Shown here: positions 1-7,185 of the stretch, in pieces | Layout of the letters: every line of letters starts with the position of its first letter | How positions within the stretch are numbered: position 1 is the stretch's first letter | Origin: CAZMCC01 sp964564695 | GTDB taxonomy: Bacteria > Planctomycetota > Phycisphaerae > Phycisphaerales > UBA1924 | Direction of reading: 5' to 3' | Assembly: GCA_964564695.1 (NCBI GenBank) | Contig: CAZMCC010000077.1 | Span: 1-18,983, forward strand | DNA length: 18,983 nt | Notes under the pieces: model-generated | What the model was told of the DNA's origin: nothing | The model's database searches: none | What the model saw: the letters and a program-made list of their open reading frames with translations, nothing else | Program-made: the position numbers and the translations under genes

Positions 1-336
1 TCTCTTCTTGACGTCGAAGTTCCACGACACGTCGGTGACGAGGTCGCGGATCAGGGGGAAGCTCTTCATCGGCTCGATGCTCACTGGCTCGCCGGGCGGC
101 AGCGTGTCCATCCGCGTCATGCACATGAGCTTCGGCTTGCCGTTAATTTCCGCGGAGCACGAGCCGCACTTGCCGGCCTTGCAGTTCCAGCGGCACGCGA
201 GGTCCGGGGCGCTCTCGGCCTGGATCTGGTGCACGGCATCCAGAACGACCATCCCCTCGGTGATGTCCGTTGTGTAGGTCTTGAACTCGGCGGCCTTCGA
301 GTCGCCGCGCCAGATGTTGAAGGTGGTCTTCGCCAT
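1..336 (-). CDS. sdhB: Succinate dehydrogenase/fumarate reductase iron-sulfur subunit (partial, 3' end outside window)
   Basis: Iron-sulfur subunit of succinate:quinone oxidoreductase. It passes electrons from the flavoprotein to the membrane anchor on the cytoplasmic face. The first 112 residues are present, and the gene runs off the left edge before the [4Fe-4S] and [3Fe-4S] motifs. The plant-ferredoxin-type [2Fe-2S] motif is clear: Cys52, Cys57, Cys60 and Cys72 in CKAGKCGSC plus a following Cys, preceded by an extra Cys48. The variant CRWNCKAGKCGSC resembles actinobacterial Sdh subunits more than E. coli SdhB. ATG at 336 is the start; no strong ribosome-binding site precedes it. It follows sdhA by 54 bases and is probably co-transcribed. 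Identification is secure; the C-terminal clusters cannot be checked. Confidence 0.93.
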   Translation of the reverse strand, partial: MAKTTFNIWRGDSKAAEFKTYTTDITEGMVVLDAVHQIQAESAPDLACRWNCKAGKCGSCSAEINGKPKLMCMTRMDTLPPGEPVSIEPMKSFPLIRDLVTDVSWNFDVKKR

Positions 337-390
337 GGGGTCGTATCCGTGCGGCGCTCGCGGCCGCGGAGGGAAAGTCGTGGAGCCGGC

Positions 391-2223
391 TTACTTGTTT
401 TCCTCGATCACCTGCTGCAGCTCGGACGGGACCGTGCGGGTCGGCTGCCGGATGAGCTGCATCTCCCCACCCTGGCCGCGCCGCAGCACGATGTTGAACT
501 TCGAGCACTCGTCGCTCTTGCTGGGATAGTCGTCGCGGAACTGGGCCCCGCGGCTCTCCTTGCGGTCGATCGCGGCCTTCGTCACGGCTTCGGAGATCGT
601 CAGCATGTTCCGCAGATCGATCGCGGTGTGCCACCCCGGGTTGTACTCGCGGTGCCCGTCTGCGCCGGCCTTCTCGGCCCGCTTCTTGAGCTGCTGGATG
701 CTCTCGAGCGCCTTCACCATCTCGGCCTCGATGCGGACGATGCCGACCCAGTCCTGCATGACGTTCTGCAGGTCGTGCTGGATGGCGTACGGCGACTCGG
801 CCCCGGGACCCACGCCGCGCTCGAACGGCGTGAGCGCCTCGCGGATCGCGGCGTCGGCCTGGTCCTGGTTGACCTTGCCGCTGCCGGCGTGCTGCTTGGC
901 AAACTTCGCCGCGTGCTCGCCGGCGAGCTTGCCGAAAACGACGAGGTCGGAGAGCGAGTTGCCGCCGAGGCGGTTCGCTCCGTGCAGCCCCGCGGCCACT
1001 TCACCCGCCGCGAACAGCCCCGGCACCGTCGACATCTGGGTGTCGCCGTCGACCTTGACGCCGCCCATGACATAGTGGGTCGTCGGGCCGACTTCCATCG
1101 GCTCCTTGGTGATGTCGAGGCCCGCGAGCTGGTGGAACTGGTGGTACATGCTCGGGAGCTTCTTCTTGATGTGCTCCTCGCTCTTGGGGATCTTCTCCTT
1201 GATCCACGCGATGTCGAGGTAGACGCCGCCGTGCGGCGAGCCACGCCCGGCCTTCACCTCGCGGTTGATGCAGCGGGCGACGTGGTCGCGGGTGAGCAGC
1301 TCGGGCGGACGCCGGGCCGACTTGTCGCCCTGCGTGTAGCGCCAGCCCTCTTCTTCGTTGTCGGCGGTCGACGACTTGTAGTTGTCGGGGATGTCGTCGA
1401 ACATGAACCGCTTGCCATCCTTGTTCCGCAGCACGCCGCCCTCGCCGCGCACGCCCTCGGTAACGAGGATGCCCCGCACGCTCGGCGGCCACACCATTCC
1501 CGTCGGGTGGAACTGGACGAACTCCATGTCCATGAGGTCGGCGCCGGCGCGGTACGCGACCGCCTGGCCGTCGCCGGTGTATTCCCACGAGTTGCTCGAG
1601 ATGCGGAACGCACGCCCGATGCCGCCGGTGGCGAGCACCACGGCCTTCGCGTGCCACACGCGGAACCGCCCGCGCTCGCGGTCATACCCGACCACGCCGA
1701 CAACGCGCCCGGCGTCCATCAGCAGGTCGATGACCGTCATCTCCATGAACACTTCCATGCCCGAGTGCACGCCGTGGTCCTGAAGCGTGCGGATCATCTC
1801 CAAACCAGTTCGGTCGCCGACGTGGGCGAGGCGCGGGTAGCGGTGGCCGCCGAAGTTGCGCTGGAGGATGCGTCCGTCCTGTGTGCGATCGAACACGGCG
1901 CCCCAGGCCTCGAGTTCGCGGACGCGGGCCGGGGCCTCCTTGGCATGGAGTTCAGCCATGCGCCAGTTGTTGAGGTACTGCCCGCCGCGCATCGTGTCGG
2001 CGAAGTGCACCTTCCAGCTGTCGCGGTCGTCGACGTTGGCCATGGCCGCGGCCATACCGCCCTCGGCCATGACCGTGTGGGCCTTGCCCAGCAGGCTCTT
2101 GCAGATGACGGCCGTCTTGCAGCCCATCGAGGAGGACTCGATCGCGGCCCGCAGGCCGGCGCCGCCGGCGCCGATGACCAGGACGTCGTGTTCGTGGTGG
2201 ATGCACTCGCCGATGCTTGCCAT
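391..2223 (-). CDS. sdhA: Succinate dehydrogenase flavoprotein subunit
   Basis: Catalytic FAD subunit (610 residues) that oxidises succinate to fumarate in the TCA cycle and respiratory chain. The N-terminal dinucleotide fold is GAGGAG at residues 18-23. His49, in HTVMAEGG, is in the position of the histidine that binds FAD covalently in this family. HPTG at 239-242, VRGEGG soon after, and His383 in THYVMGG are substrate-site signatures. The second FAD segment GLHGANRLGGNSLSDL is intact. Length is near the family norm. The start is ATG 2223, with AAGGG about 10 bases upstream. It begins 27 bases after the sdhC stop and is followed by sdhB, giving order C-A-B on one transcript. Fumarate reductase activity cannot be excluded from sequence, but the anchor type favours an aerobic succinate dehydrogenase. 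Confidence 0.96.
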   Translation of the reverse strand: MASIGECIHHEHDVLVIGAGGAGLRAAIESSSMGCKTAVICKSLLGKAHTVMAEGGMAAAMANVDDRDSWKVHFADTMRGGQYLNNWRMAELHAKEAPARVRELEAWGAVFDRTQDGRILQRNFGGHRYPRLAHVGDRTGLEMIRTLQDHGVHSGMEVFMEMTVIDLLMDAGRVVGVVGYDRERGRFRVWHAKAVVLATGGIGRAFRISSNSWEYTGDGQAVAYRAGADLMDMEFVQFHPTGMVWPPSVRGILVTEGVRGEGGVLRNKDGKRFMFDDIPDNYKSSTADNEEEGWRYTQGDKSARRPPELLTRDHVARCINREVKAGRGSPHGGVYLDIAWIKEKIPKSEEHIKKKLPSMYHQFHQLAGLDITKEPMEVGPTTHYVMGGVKVDGDTQMSTVPGLFAAGEVAAGLHGANRLGGNSLSDLVVFGKLAGEHAAKFAKQHAGSGKVNQDQADAAIREALTPFERGVGPGAESPYAIQHDLQNVMQDWVGIVRIEAEMVKALESIQQLKKRAEKAGADGHREYNPGWHTAIDLRNMLTISEAVTKAAIDRKESRGAQFRDDYPSKSDECSKFNIVLRRGQGGEMQLIRQPTRTVPSELQQVIEENK

Positions 2224-2250
2224 GGATCAGAATTCCCTTGGTCGATGCCT

Positions 2251-3105
2251 TTAGAAGAGCCGGTAGTCGTGGATGTATCCCATCGAGCACAGCCGCACGT
2301 AGACGTCGCAGCCCGCGACCCAGAAGAGGCTGCACCACGCGTACACCATGTGCCGCTTGTTGAGGCACGAGACGCAGTCGTACACCTTCTTGCGGACCGG
2401 GTGGCCGCTCAGCCGGTCGAGCGCGCCGCCGACGATGTGCCGGATCGAGTGGCAGCTGAGGGTGTAGCTCCCCAGCAGGAGCACGTTGCCGAGCAGCATC
2501 AGCGACCCGACAGCGACGCCGAAGTGCTTGGGCGAGTGATGATCGCCCGGCACGTCCGTGAACCAGAACCCGATCCACGCGTCGTACGCCAGGAAGAACA
2601 GGAAGATGACCGCCAGGTAGGCGAAGTAGCGGTGGATGTTCTGGAGGATGAGCGGGAACTTGGCCTCGCCGCGATACTTCTTGCCGCGGGCCTTGGGCTC
2701 GCCGACGGTGCAGCTCAGCGGGTCGGCCCAGAAGGCCTTGTAGTACGCCCCGCGGTAGTAATAGCACGTGAACCGGAACCCGCCGGGGGCCCACAGGATC
2801 AGCAGCGCCGGGCTGAACGCCAGGAACCCCGGCCAGGGCAGCCAGCTCGGCACATCCCCAAACCACGAGTGGGGCGATTTCCCCCAGATCTCCGGCGAAT
2901 AGAACGGCGACAGGTACTGGGCCCCGCCCCCGCTGAAGTGGTAGTGATTCCCCTGAAACGCAGCCCACGTCGCGTAGACGATGAAGCTGCCGAACACGAG
3001 GAACGTGATCAGCGGCTGAACCCACCAGCTATCGCGCCTGAGCGTCTGTCCAAGGCCGCGGGGCGTGGGCAGCATCTGGGGCAGCGGAACATCAATTCGA
3101 GCCAT
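2251..3105 (-). CDS. sdhC: Succinate dehydrogenase membrane anchor subunit (mycobacterial Sdh1-like)
   Basis: Integral membrane subunit (284 residues) that anchors SdhAB and delivers electrons to quinone. About five hydrophobic helices are visible, near residues 30-49, 93-112, 153-175, 195-217 and 250-272. Distinctive conserved-looking segments are FRFTCYYYRGAYY (110-122), QNIHRYF (155-161), YTLSCHSIRHIVGG (214-227) and NKRHMVYAW (249-257). These resemble, from memory, the SdhC of mycobacterial Sdh1 rather than short E. coli-type SdhC/SdhD or Wolinella-type cytochrome b. The start is ATG 3105, because AGGAG lies seven bases upstream (3113-3117). A TTG at 3108 is in frame but too close to that site. 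It is the first gene of the sdh operon. No separate SdhD is present, and a small extra subunit could lie outside the window. Confidence 0.9.
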   Translation of the reverse strand: MARIDVPLPQMLPTPRGLGQTLRRDSWWVQPLITFLVFGSFIVYATWAAFQGNHYHFSGGGAQYLSPFYSPEIWGKSPHSWFGDVPSWLPWPGFLAFSPALLILWAPGGFRFTCYYYRGAYYKAFWADPLSCTVGEPKARGKKYRGEAKFPLILQNIHRYFAYLAVIFLFFLAYDAWIGFWFTDVPGDHHSPKHFGVAVGSLMLLGNVLLLGSYTLSCHSIRHIVGGALDRLSGHPVRKKVYDCVSCLNKRHMVYAWCSLFWVAGCDVYVRLCSMGYIHDYRLF

Positions 3106-3108
3106 CAA

Positions 3109-3438
3109 CCGTCTCCTGCCGGGCCTGCCGGCAATGCGAACGGGAGCATACCACGCTAAACATGGGGGAGTTTATGTGGCTCAGTCGGCCCCGACTTCCG
3201 GGACCCGCACACAGCGTTGTGGGCCGGCCGCGGTCTTTCCGGCCCTGCCGGGTGACCTGGCCGTTTGTGCCGACCCACGCCCCCCATGCCGTCCGCGCCG
3301 CCCGGGTCACCCATGCGGATCGGGCCGCCGGGCGACCTCCCTCGCTCCTTCATCCGACACCGACCGAATCCCGATGGAAGATCGTCCACCAAGCCCGCCC
3401 CTGAACCGTTGCCCCACCCCCAACCCACCCCCAAGGCC
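3109..3438. other. Divergent intergenic region between sdhC and the HD-GYP gene
   Basis: This 330-base gap must hold the promoters for both divergent units. I see the candidate sdh -10 element and a GGGTGACC (3250-3257) / GGTCACCC (3305-3312) inverted repeat with a 47-base loop. Apart from these there is proline/arginine-rich low-complexity sequence in every frame. The downstream reading frame is open back to 3265 with non-AUG and AUG options (3286, 3313), but the encoded residues look non-coding. No riboswitch or small RNA is recognised. Confidence 0.5.
3145..3150 (-). promoter_or_regulatory. Candidate extended -10 element for the sdhCAB operon
   Basis: Read on the minus strand, TATGCT is preceded by TGG, giving an extended -10 pattern (TGNTATNNT). 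It lies 40 bases upstream of the sdhC ATG and about 28 bases upstream of its AGGAG. No good -35 hexamer is seen at 16-18 bases, which is tolerable for extended -10 promoters. Prediction only. Confidence 0.35.
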
Positions 3439-4578
3439 ATGACCGCCCCAACCCCAGTGCCGCAATACCGATTGTTGTTCGTGGACGACGAGCCCCGCGT
3501 GCTCGACGCTATCCGCCAGGTGCTCCAGACCGAGAGCTGGCGGTGGCAGACCCTCTTCGCCGGCAGCGTCGAAGAGGCCCTCGCCGTATCCGCCGCGAAC
3601 CCGCCCGACATCGTCGTGGCCGACGTGACCATGCCTCTGCGGGACGGGCTCGAGTTGCTCAGCGAATTCAAGAGCCGTCCCGAGCTGGCGCACATCCCGG
3701 TGATCATGCTCACCGGCAAGGGCGACTCGGGCCTCAAGCGCACGGCGCTGGAGCTCGGCGCCGTCGACCTGCTCACCAAGCCCATCCAGTCCGCGGACCT
3801 CAAGGCCCGGATCGACAACGTCCTGCGGATCAAGGAGTACGAGGACCGGCTGCGCCGGCACGCCGAGGACCTCGAAGCCCGCGTCGCCGAGCGCACCCGC
3901 GACCTCGAGCACTCGCGCGTCGAACTCCTCATGCGCCTCGCCATGGCGGGCGAGTACCGCGACTCCGACACCGGCCGCCACGTCGTCCGCGTCGCCCGCG
4001 TCTCGCGCCTGATCGCCGAGCACCTGGGCCTGCCCAGGGACGAGTGCGACAAGATCTTCATCGCCAGCGCCCTGCACGACATCGGCAAGATCGGCGTCCC
4101 CGACAGCATCCTCCGCAAGGCCGGCCCGCTCACCCCCGAGGAACGGGCCGAAATGCAGAAGCACAGCGAGATCGGCGAGGCCATCCTCCGCGGGAGCGGT
4201 GCCATGAGCGAGGCCGTCGTCCACCACCTCCCCGCCGGCGACCGGCACAACGCGCTGCTCGACATGGCGGCCCGCATCGCCCTGCACCATCACGAGCGCT
4301 GGGACTCGACCGGCTACCCGCACAAGCTGGGCCAGCTCGCGATCCCGATCGAGGCCCGCATCGTCGGGGCCGCCGACGTCTTCGACGCCCTGTGCAGCGA
4401 ACGCCCGTACAAGAAGGCGATGCCGCCGCACGAGGTGCGCAAGATCATGTCGAGCGAGTCGGGGCGCCACTTCGATCCGCAGGTCTGGGCCGCGATGGAG
4501 ACCCGGTGGGAGGACATCCTCGCCATCGCCCGCGACCTCAGCGACGGGCCCGCGCCCGCGAAGTCGGCCGCGGCGTAG
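3439..4578 (+). CDS. Response regulator with HD-GYP domain (probable cyclic-di-GMP phosphodiesterase)
   Basis: Cytoplasmic two-component regulator (379 residues) of the RpfG type. The receiver domain spans about residues 10-130. It has the acidic pair Asp16-Asp17, the phospho-acceptor Asp62 (VVADVTMP), Thr91 and Lys113. A charged helical linker (about 131-160) leads to an HD-GYP domain at about 163-365. That domain has HDIGK at 212-216, HHHE at 282-285 and GYP at 291-293. The family hydrolyses cyclic-di-GMP. Here the usual DGxGYP reads DSTGYP, a small deviation, while metal-ligand His and Asp residues appear intact. I chose ATG 3439 because the receiver fold begins just after it and the in-frame sequence upstream is low-complexity; 3313 is an alternative. 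No cognate histidine kinase is adjacent. The target process is unknown. Confidence 0.9.
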   Translation: MTAPTPVPQYRLLFVDDEPRVLDAIRQVLQTESWRWQTLFAGSVEEALAVSAANPPDIVVADVTMPLRDGLELLSEFKSRPELAHIPVIMLTGKGDSGLKRTALELGAVDLLTKPIQSADLKARIDNVLRIKEYEDRLRRHAEDLEARVAERTRDLEHSRVELLMRLAMAGEYRDSDTGRHVVRVARVSRLIAEHLGLPRDECDKIFIASALHDIGKIGVPDSILRKAGPLTPEERAEMQKHSEIGEAILRGSGAMSEAVVHHLPAGDRHNALLDMAARIALHHHERWDSTGYPHKLGQLAIPIEARIVGAADVFDALCSERPYKKAMPPHEVRKIMSSESGRHFDPQVWAAMETRWEDILAIARDLSDGPAPAKSAAA

Positions 4579-4620
4579 CACACGTTCTGCTCGCGCTTCT
4601 TCGCCCGTATCCTCCCGGGC

Positions 4621-5550
4621 GTGGACATCCTCAGCGCCATCGGCAACACCTCGCTCGTCCGCCTTCAACGGGTGGTCCCCCCCGGGTGCGCCGCCATCTA
4701 CGCCAAGCTCGAGTGGGAGAACCCCACCGGCAGCATGAAGGACCGCATGGCCCGGGCCGTCATCGAACAGGCCGAGGCCGACGGCCGCCTCAAGCCCGGC
4801 GACACCGTCGTCGAATACACCGGCGGCAGCACCGGCGCCTCGCTCGCTCTCGTGTGCGCCGCCAGGGGCTACCGCATCAAGATCGTCAGCTCCGACGCCT
4901 TCAGCCGCGAGAAGCTCGACCACATGGCCGCACTCGGAGCCCAGCTCACCCTCGTCCCCAGCGAAGGCGGCAAGACCACGCGCACGCTCATCCTCGACAT
5001 GATCGAGACCGCCCGCGTCATCGCCACCGAGCCGAGGACGTTCTGGACCGACCAGCTGAACAACCACGACAGCATCGCCGGCTACCACACGCTCGGGGAA
5101 GAGATCCTCGAGCAGACCGGCGGCAAGGTCGACGCCTTCGTGCAGTGCGTCGGCACCGGCGCCTCGAGCCGCGGCGTCGCGAACGTGCTCAAACGCGCCA
5201 AGCCGGGGGCCACGATCGTCGCCGTCGAACCCGCCGAATCGGCCGTGCTCTCTGGTGGCCCGCCGGGACCGCACAAGATCGAAGGGGTCGGCATCGGCTA
5301 CACCCCGCCGCTGTGGGAACCGTCGGTGATCGACGAGGTCATGCCGATCGCGACCGCCGACGCGAAGGCCATGGCCCGGCGCCTGGCCCGCGAAGAGGCC
5401 CTCTTCGCCGGCACATCCTCCGGGGCGAACGTGCTCGCCGCGATCGCCCTGGGCCAGCGGCTCGGCCCCGACGCGACCGTCGTCACGCTCATGTGCGACT
5501 CGGGGCTCAAGTACGTGAGCACGGACGTGTACCGGCGCGAAACGCCTTAG
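4621..5550 (+). CDS. Cysteine synthase family PLP-dependent enzyme
   Basis: Fold-type II PLP enzyme (309 residues) of the CysK/CysM/cystathionine beta-synthase family, which makes cysteine or related amino acids by beta-replacement. Lys40 in PTGSMKDR is the expected Schiff-base lysine. The phosphate-binding glycine loop is GTGASS from residue 178, and Ser265 in SSGAN (264-268) should contact the pyridine nitrogen. The substrate-carboxylate loop, normally TSGNTG, reads TGGSTG at 67-72, so the donor substrate may differ from O-acetylserine. There is no C-terminal CBS regulatory domain. The start is GTG 4621: conservation begins at once (DILSAIGNTSLVRL) and no upstream ATG exists. No clear ribosome-binding site is seen. 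It lies 42 bases after the HD-GYP gene on the same strand, so co-transcription is possible but a functional link is not obvious. Confidence 0.85.
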   Translation: MDILSAIGNTSLVRLQRVVPPGCAAIYAKLEWENPTGSMKDRMARAVIEQAEADGRLKPGDTVVEYTGGSTGASLALVCAARGYRIKIVSSDAFSREKLDHMAALGAQLTLVPSEGGKTTRTLILDMIETARVIATEPRTFWTDQLNNHDSIAGYHTLGEEILEQTGGKVDAFVQCVGTGASSRGVANVLKRAKPGATIVAVEPAESAVLSGGPPGPHKIEGVGIGYTPPLWEPSVIDEVMPIATADAKAMARRLAREEALFAGTSSGANVLAAIALGQRLGPDATVVTLMCDSGLKYVSTDVYRRETP

Positions 5551-5560
5551 CATCTGGACG

Positions 5561-5586
5561 CCGGACCTGAGTCTTCGAAGGTCCGG
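5561..5586. terminator. Hairpin between convergent genes
   Basis: CCGGACCT (5561-5568) pairs perfectly with AGGTCCGG (5579-5586) across a 10-base loop. It sits between the stops of the convergent cysteine-synthase-like gene (5550) and MFS gene (5611), so it could end transcription from either side. No T-tract follows on either strand, so it is not a textbook intrinsic terminator. Confidence 0.4.
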
Positions 5587-5610
5587 GTCGCTCGCATGAC
5601 CAGCGCCGAA

Positions 5611-7092
5611 TCACTCCCCCGGCGTCTCGCGTTCCCGCTTCCACTCCACCATCGCCGCCCCGTCCCCGCGCCGCAGCTCGACAAACAGCAGCGCCGACAC
5701 CACCGTGAGCCCGCCCAGCGCCAGGAACGCCCGATGAATGCCCGTGATCATCGTCGACGTGTTCGCCACGCTGTGGTGCGTGTCGCCCAGGAACAACGCC
5801 GTCGTCAGCGACGCGACCGCGACGCCGAAGCTCATCGACATCTGCTGGAACGTGCTCGCGATCGTCGCCCCCATGCTCGCCTGCTGGTCCGCAAGGTCTG
5901 AATACACCAGTGTGTTCATGCTCGTGAACTGCAGCGACGACAGGAACCCGAAGGCCATCGCCTGCACAAGGATCACCCACACCGGCGTCCCCGGCCCGAT
6001 CGTCGCGAACGTCGCGATGACCACCCCCACCAGCACCGTGTTGAGAATCAGCACGCGCCGATACCCCAGCGTCCGCAATATCCGCGGCACGAACACGCGC
6101 ACCCCCATCGCCGCCAGCGGCTGCGGCATGATCAAGAGCCCCGAATTCACCGGCGAGTGCCCCAGACCAATCTGGTACAAGAGCGGCAGCAGGAACGGCA
6201 TCCCGCCGATGCCGAGTCGCGTCACGAAGCTCCCCACGACCGCGACTCGAAAGGTCCGGATCTTGAAGTACCCCAGCGTCAGCAGCGGGAACGCCCGCCG
6301 CCGTGCGTGCAGCGCGTACGCCACGAGGCACACCGCGCCCATCCCCAGCAGCAGCGCCTCACCGAACGGCGCCAGCGTGTGCTCCCCGAAGATCTCGAGC
6401 ACATACGACACCATCGCCACGCCCGCCCCGAACAGCACAAGCCCGATGATGTCGAGCGGGCGACGGCTCTCGGACCGGTAGTCCGGCATGTGCCGCCACG
6501 CCAAGACCATCCCCAACACCCCGATCGGCAGGTTCACGACGAAGATCGTCCGCCAGTGCGAGTACGACACGATCAGCCCGCCCGCGAGCGGGCCCACCAG
6601 CGGCCCGATCAGCGCCGGAATCGCCACGAAGCTCGTCGCGCGCAGCAGCTCTCCCCGTGCGAACGTGCGCACCAGCGTGATCCGCCCCACCGGCACCATC
6701 AGCGCCCCGCCGATGCCCTGCAGGATCCGCGAGGCGACGAGAGTCGGCATGCTCACGCTCAACCCGCACGCGAGCGACCCGAGCGTGAAGATCCCCACCG
6801 CCGCCAGAAACACGCGCCGCGTCCCAAACCGGTCGGCGATCCACCCGCTCAACGGAATGAATACCGCGAGGCTCAGCGTGTAGCTCGTCAGCGCCGCCTT
6901 CATGCTGAGCGGCGCCACCCGCAGCGCGTGCGCGACCGTCGGCACCGCCGTGTTCAGGATCGTTGCGTCGAGCGACTCCATGAACAGCGCCACCGCGACG
7001 AGCCACGGCAGCAGGCGGCGTGCACCCCCCGTGACCGGCGCCGACGCGCGGTCGGCGATCCCGGGCGCTGGGGTGGCAGGGAGTTCAACCAT
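5611..7092 (-). CDS. MFS multidrug exporter, DHA2 family (14-helix type)
   Basis: Inner-membrane proton-driven drug exporter of the EmrB/QacA/MdtD type (493 residues, a usual length for 14-helix DHA2 proteins). Asp42 in LDATILNTAVP is the helix-1 motif. Motif A is GWIADRFGTRR at 83-93. Arg122 in RILQGIGGA belongs to motif B, and the antiporter motif C GPLVGPLAGG ends at residue 172. Hydrophobic segments continue to the C terminus. ATG 7092 is the start; no strong ribosome-binding site is present. It is the last minus-strand gene after the RND system, 93 bases downstream of the outer-membrane factor. It may share the operon transcript or have its own weak promoter. The substrate cannot be told from sequence. 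Confidence 0.9.
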   Translation of the reverse strand: MVELPATPAPGIADRASAPVTGGARRLLPWLVAVALFMESLDATILNTAVPTVAHALRVAPLSMKAALTSYTLSLAVFIPLSGWIADRFGTRRVFLAAVGIFTLGSLACGLSVSMPTLVASRILQGIGGALMVPVGRITLVRTFARGELLRATSFVAIPALIGPLVGPLAGGLIVSYSHWRTIFVVNLPIGVLGMVLAWRHMPDYRSESRRPLDIIGLVLFGAGVAMVSYVLEIFGEHTLAPFGEALLLGMGAVCLVAYALHARRRAFPLLTLGYFKIRTFRVAVVGSFVTRLGIGGMPFLLPLLYQIGLGHSPVNSGLLIMPQPLAAMGVRVFVPRILRTLGYRRVLILNTVLVGVVIATFATIGPGTPVWVILVQAMAFGFLSSLQFTSMNTLVYSDLADQQASMGATIASTFQQMSMSFGVAVASLTTALFLGDTHHSVANTSTMITGIHRAFLALGGLTVVSALLFVELRRGDGAAMVEWKRERETPGE

Positions 7093-7185
7093 GAGGCAAG
7101 CGAGTATTGCGCGCCCGTCACCCCCCCGTCACCCGGCCGCCGCCCGCGCGACGAGACGACCGTGCCCGCGCCCCCCGCAAGCGTC

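Noticed and set aside
229..3159. 976-codon plus-strand open frame antisense to the sdh operon
   Set aside because: It is the antisense shadow of three clearly recognisable sdh genes in GC-rich DNA. Its translation is Arg/Val/Asp/His-rich with no family features.
3250..3312. Inverted repeat GGGTGACC/GGTCACCC as a regulatory hairpin
   Set aside because: The loop is 47 bases, and such 8-base matches are expected by chance in a GC-rich spacer. Mentioned only as content of the gap.
3265..3438. 58-codon upstream extension of the HD-GYP protein
   Set aside because: The residues are Pro/Arg-rich low complexity and the first codon is TTG. The receiver domain begins just after ATG 3439.
3307..5553. 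748-codon minus-strand open frame antisense to the HD-GYP and cysteine-synthase-like genes
   Set aside because: Low-complexity Asp/Gly/Val/Ala translation mirroring two real genes; a high-GC artefact.
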